A stretch of 24,563 bases of DNA, from NCBI GenBank assembly GCA_019424695.1, contig JAHYZA010000010.1, forward strand, positions 1 through 24,563. Reading direction: 5' to 3'. Under the pieces are notes generated by a model. The model was not told the origin of the DNA and did not search any database. It saw only the letters and a program-made list of their open reading frames with translations. This DNA comes from Oscillospiraceae bacterium. Its GTDB lineage: Bacteria; Bacillota; Clostridia; Oscillospirales; Ruminococcaceae. Position numbers and translations under genes: made by a program. Shown one piece after another: positions 23,405 to 24,563 of the stretch (position 1 is its first letter; each line of letters opens with the position of its first letter).

Positions 23405-23818
23405 GTGGCAAGTTTCCCGCTGAAAATTGTGACGCCTGACGGTGTTGCTTTTGATGGCGACGTAAAGTCGTTGTCCTGCCGGACGATCTGTGGTCAGGTA
23501 GAACTTATGGCACGTCACATTGACTATTGTACGGCTGTAGGGATGGGCGAAGCCCATATCACAACAGAGGACGGAACTGTACGTCGCGCTGCATGTATGG
23601 GTGGTATGCTCAGTATGATAGGCGGTCATTGCCGCTTGCTGGCAACAACCTTTGAATGGGCTGATGCCATTGACAAGGAACGGGTGGAACGTAGTAAGGC
23701 CCGCGCGGAAGCGATCTTGGCCCAAAAGGGAATCGACAAGCACGAGTTGGAATTGGCTGAGGCCAGGCTCAAGCGAGCGTTGGTTCGCAGCAGTGTAGCA
23801 AGCCGACAGAATCTGTAA
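23405..23818 (+). CDS. atpC: ATP synthase subunit epsilon
   Basis: The F1 shaft-foot subunit that contacts the c-ring and can inhibit ATP hydrolysis. The 137-residue protein has the N-terminal beta-sandwich (FPLKIVTPDGVAFDGDVKSL...) and a C-terminal two-helix region from about residue 88, rich in Ala, Glu, Lys and Arg. GTG start 23405 follows AAGGAGGCG, 12 bases after the beta stop. I see no terminator hairpin between its stop and the tRNA promoter at 23860, so the operon message may run on through the tRNA to the terminator at 24025. Confidence 0.94.
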   Translation: MASFPLKIVTPDGVAFDGDVKSLSCRTICGQVELMARHIDYCTAVGMGEAHITTEDGTVRRAACMGGMLSMIGGHCRLLATTFEWADAIDKERVERSKARAEAILAQKGIDKHELELAEARLKRALVRSSVASRQNL

Positions 23819-23859
23819 TTATAGTCCCTGAAAAAAATTAAAAAAATGCAAAAAAGGTG

Positions 23860-23888
23860 TTGACATTTTTTGCAAAAGGGAATATAAT
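23860..23888 (+). promoter_or_regulatory. Strong consensus promoter of tRNA-Pro
   Basis: Perfect TTGACA (23860-23865), a 17-base spacer and perfect TATAAT (23883-23888). It is preceded by an A-rich run that may act as an UP element. The 16 bases AAAAAAGGTGTTGACA (23850-23865) recur exactly at 24483-24498. Confidence 0.93.
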
Positions 23889-23920
23889 AAACAAGCTGAT
23901 TCGAGACAGCCCAGTTCTGA

Positions 23921-23997
23921 CCGGGTGTAGCGCAGTTTGGTAGCGCGCTTGAATGGGGTTCAAGAGGCCGTGAGTTCGACTCTCGCCACTCGGACCA
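23921..23997 (+). tRNA. tRNA-Pro (anticodon GGG)
   Basis: A full cloverleaf of 77 bases including an encoded CCA. The acceptor stem CCGGGTG/CACTCGG pairs over seven positions (one G-U), a D arm follows, and the anticodon stem CTTGA/TCAAG encloses the loop ATGGGGT with GGG at positions 34-36. The T arm GTGAG/CTCGC carries TTCGACT. GGG reads proline codons CCC and CCU. Its own strong promoter lies 33 bases upstream and a strong terminator downstream. GACAGCCC (23905-23912) before it and GGGCTGTC (24003-24010) after it are perfectly complementary, so the precursor ends can pair. Confidence 0.96.
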
Positions 23998-24024
23998 AAC
24001 AAGGGCTGTCAAGGTCAGCTGAAA

Positions 24025-24061
24025 AAGAACCGTGAAACGCGAGTTTCACGGTTCTTTTTTT
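24025..24061 (+). terminator. Terminator after tRNA-Pro
   Basis: AGAACCGTGAAAC (24026-24038) pairs perfectly with GTTTCACGGTTCT (24043-24055) around a GCGA tetraloop, followed by a run of seven T (24055-24061). Confidence 0.95.
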
Positions 24062-24482
24062 GTGCCTGTGTCATAAAACGGGCTTCCATGGAATTGACCT
24101 TAAACGCTTTTTTCGCTCGCGTATTGAATACGTATTGAATAACGCAAAACAGCCCGGTTTTGAGAGGGCTGTTTCTGCATCAAAGGTGTGTTGTTCACTG
24201 TTTGATGGCTACCATCCAGTACCAAACAAAAGAGCGCGTAGTGGCATAAGGTATGCAATAGGTGTTTCCGTTTGTGAGCTGCGCCCATTTGGTTATATGA
24301 ACTGCAAGGATATGCCTTTGCAAGAAGAGGCTTACATATCTCACTGAAAGGACATTCCTTTGAAGTGGTTCTCTGTACTGTCTGATTTGCTTTTGCATTG
24401 CAGCTGAAAGCCTGTAGATTCCTGCCGAGAGTAAGTTCGTTTTACAAACTCTTGGAAGAAGAAAAAAGTTGGATAAAAAGTG
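24062..24482. other. Gene-poor spacer before the last promoter
   Basis: No credible gene. The 95- and 110-residue open frames here have no ribosome site and no recognisable family. Notable structures are a perfect tandem 11-base repeat CGTATTGAATA (24120-24130 and 24131-24141) and, just after it, a nine-pair hairpin AAACAGCCC/GGGCTGTTT (24147-24155 with 24166-24174). That hairpin has only a weak T-run. The rest is AT-rich without visible signals. Confidence 0.5.
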
Positions 24483-24492
24483 AAAAAAGGTG

Positions 24493-24521
24493 TTGACAAA
24501 GTAGTTTCCCGGTGGTATTAT
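24493..24521 (+). promoter_or_regulatory. Strong promoter of a stable-RNA unit continuing past the window
   Basis: Perfect TTGACA (24493-24498), a 17-base spacer and TATTAT (24516-24521). The 16 bases ending at the -35 are identical to those of the tRNA-Pro promoter. Together with the leader hairpin that follows, this suggests the start of an rRNA operon or another highly expressed RNA. Confidence 0.85.
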
Positions 24522-24527
24522 ATTCAA

Positions 24528-24557
24528 GCTGTCCGGCGCGAGAGCGACCGCGACAGC
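24528..24557 (+). other. Leader hairpin at the predicted transcript start
   Basis: GCTGTC (24528-24533) pairs with GACAGC (24552-24557). CGG/CCG and CGC/GCG continue the stem with single-base bulges on the 3' side. The loop is GAGA, a GNRA tetraloop. The helix would begin within a base or two of the expected transcription start. Such leader hairpins are common in rRNA operon leaders; the gene it belongs to is outside the window. Confidence 0.6.
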
Positions 24558-24563
24558 CGCTGA

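Noticed and set aside
21935..23743. A 602-codon open frame on the - strand
   Set aside because: It lies opposite atpD and atpC, which have full family motifs. GC-rich codon use leaves the antisense frame open by chance.
24060..24527. Open frames of 95 (+) and 110 (-) codons
   Set aside because: They have no ribosome site and no family resemblance. The minus one covers the strong promoter, and both sit in a stable-RNA spacer.
1..24563. CRISPR array, prophage or toxin-antitoxin module
   Set aside because: I found no regularly spaced repeats, no phage or integrase genes and no paired small toxin-antitoxin genes. Apart from one small P-loop gene and one DUF protein, every gene has a core cellular role.

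Overview
The window looks like chromosomal DNA of an anaerobic, moderately GC-rich Clostridia bacterium, most likely of the Oscillospiraceae/Ruminococcaceae (Faecalibacterium/Subdoligranulum/Gemmiger type). That placement is inferred from protein style, strong AAGGAGG-type ribosome sites, TTGACA/TATAAT promoters with 17-base spacers, a monomeric group B [FeFe] hydrogenase and a c-subunit with a sodium-type site. Nearly all of it is core metabolism. I see no prophage, CRISPR array or intact insertion sequence.

Layout. (1) 138-5262, + strand: a BMP-type nucleoside ABC importer (ATPase and two permeases, joined by 4-base overlaps) followed by pyrimidine-nucleoside phosphorylase, a nucleoside uptake and salvage unit. 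(2) 5263-5711: a gene-free stretch rich in inverted repeats. It includes a convincing minus-strand terminator and a long unexplained hairpin. (3) 5712-8798, - strand: a group B [FeFe] hydrogenase and the tRNA methylthiotransferase MtaB, each with its own promoter. (4) 8864-12043, + strand: a D,D-carboxypeptidase, glucose-6-phosphate isomerase with an operator-like repeat inside its promoter, and a small P-loop protein of unknown role. (5) 12087-16336, + strand: YceD/DUF177 and ribosomal protein L32, then a DUF512 radical-SAM protein, the GTPase Der and the acyltransferase PlsY. (6) 16565-23818, + strand: a complete F1Fo ATP synthase operon (atpZ-like, atpI, B, E, F, H, A, G, D, C). (7) 23860-24061: a tRNA-Pro(GGG) with its own strong promoter and terminator. 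(8) 24062-24563: a gene-poor spacer ending in another strong promoter and a leader hairpin, probably the start of an rRNA operon or other stable-RNA unit that continues past the window.

The genes fit a fermentative anaerobe that salvages nucleosides, disposes of or senses hydrogen, and uses its ATP synthase with an ion gradient that the c-subunit suggests is Na+. The points most worth a second look are the two-carboxylate Na+-type c-subunit, an apparent extra transmembrane hairpin in subunit a, the structured element at 5322-5388, the operator-like repeat in the pgi promoter, and the paired stable-RNA promoters at the right end. I did not find an obviously new multi-gene system.
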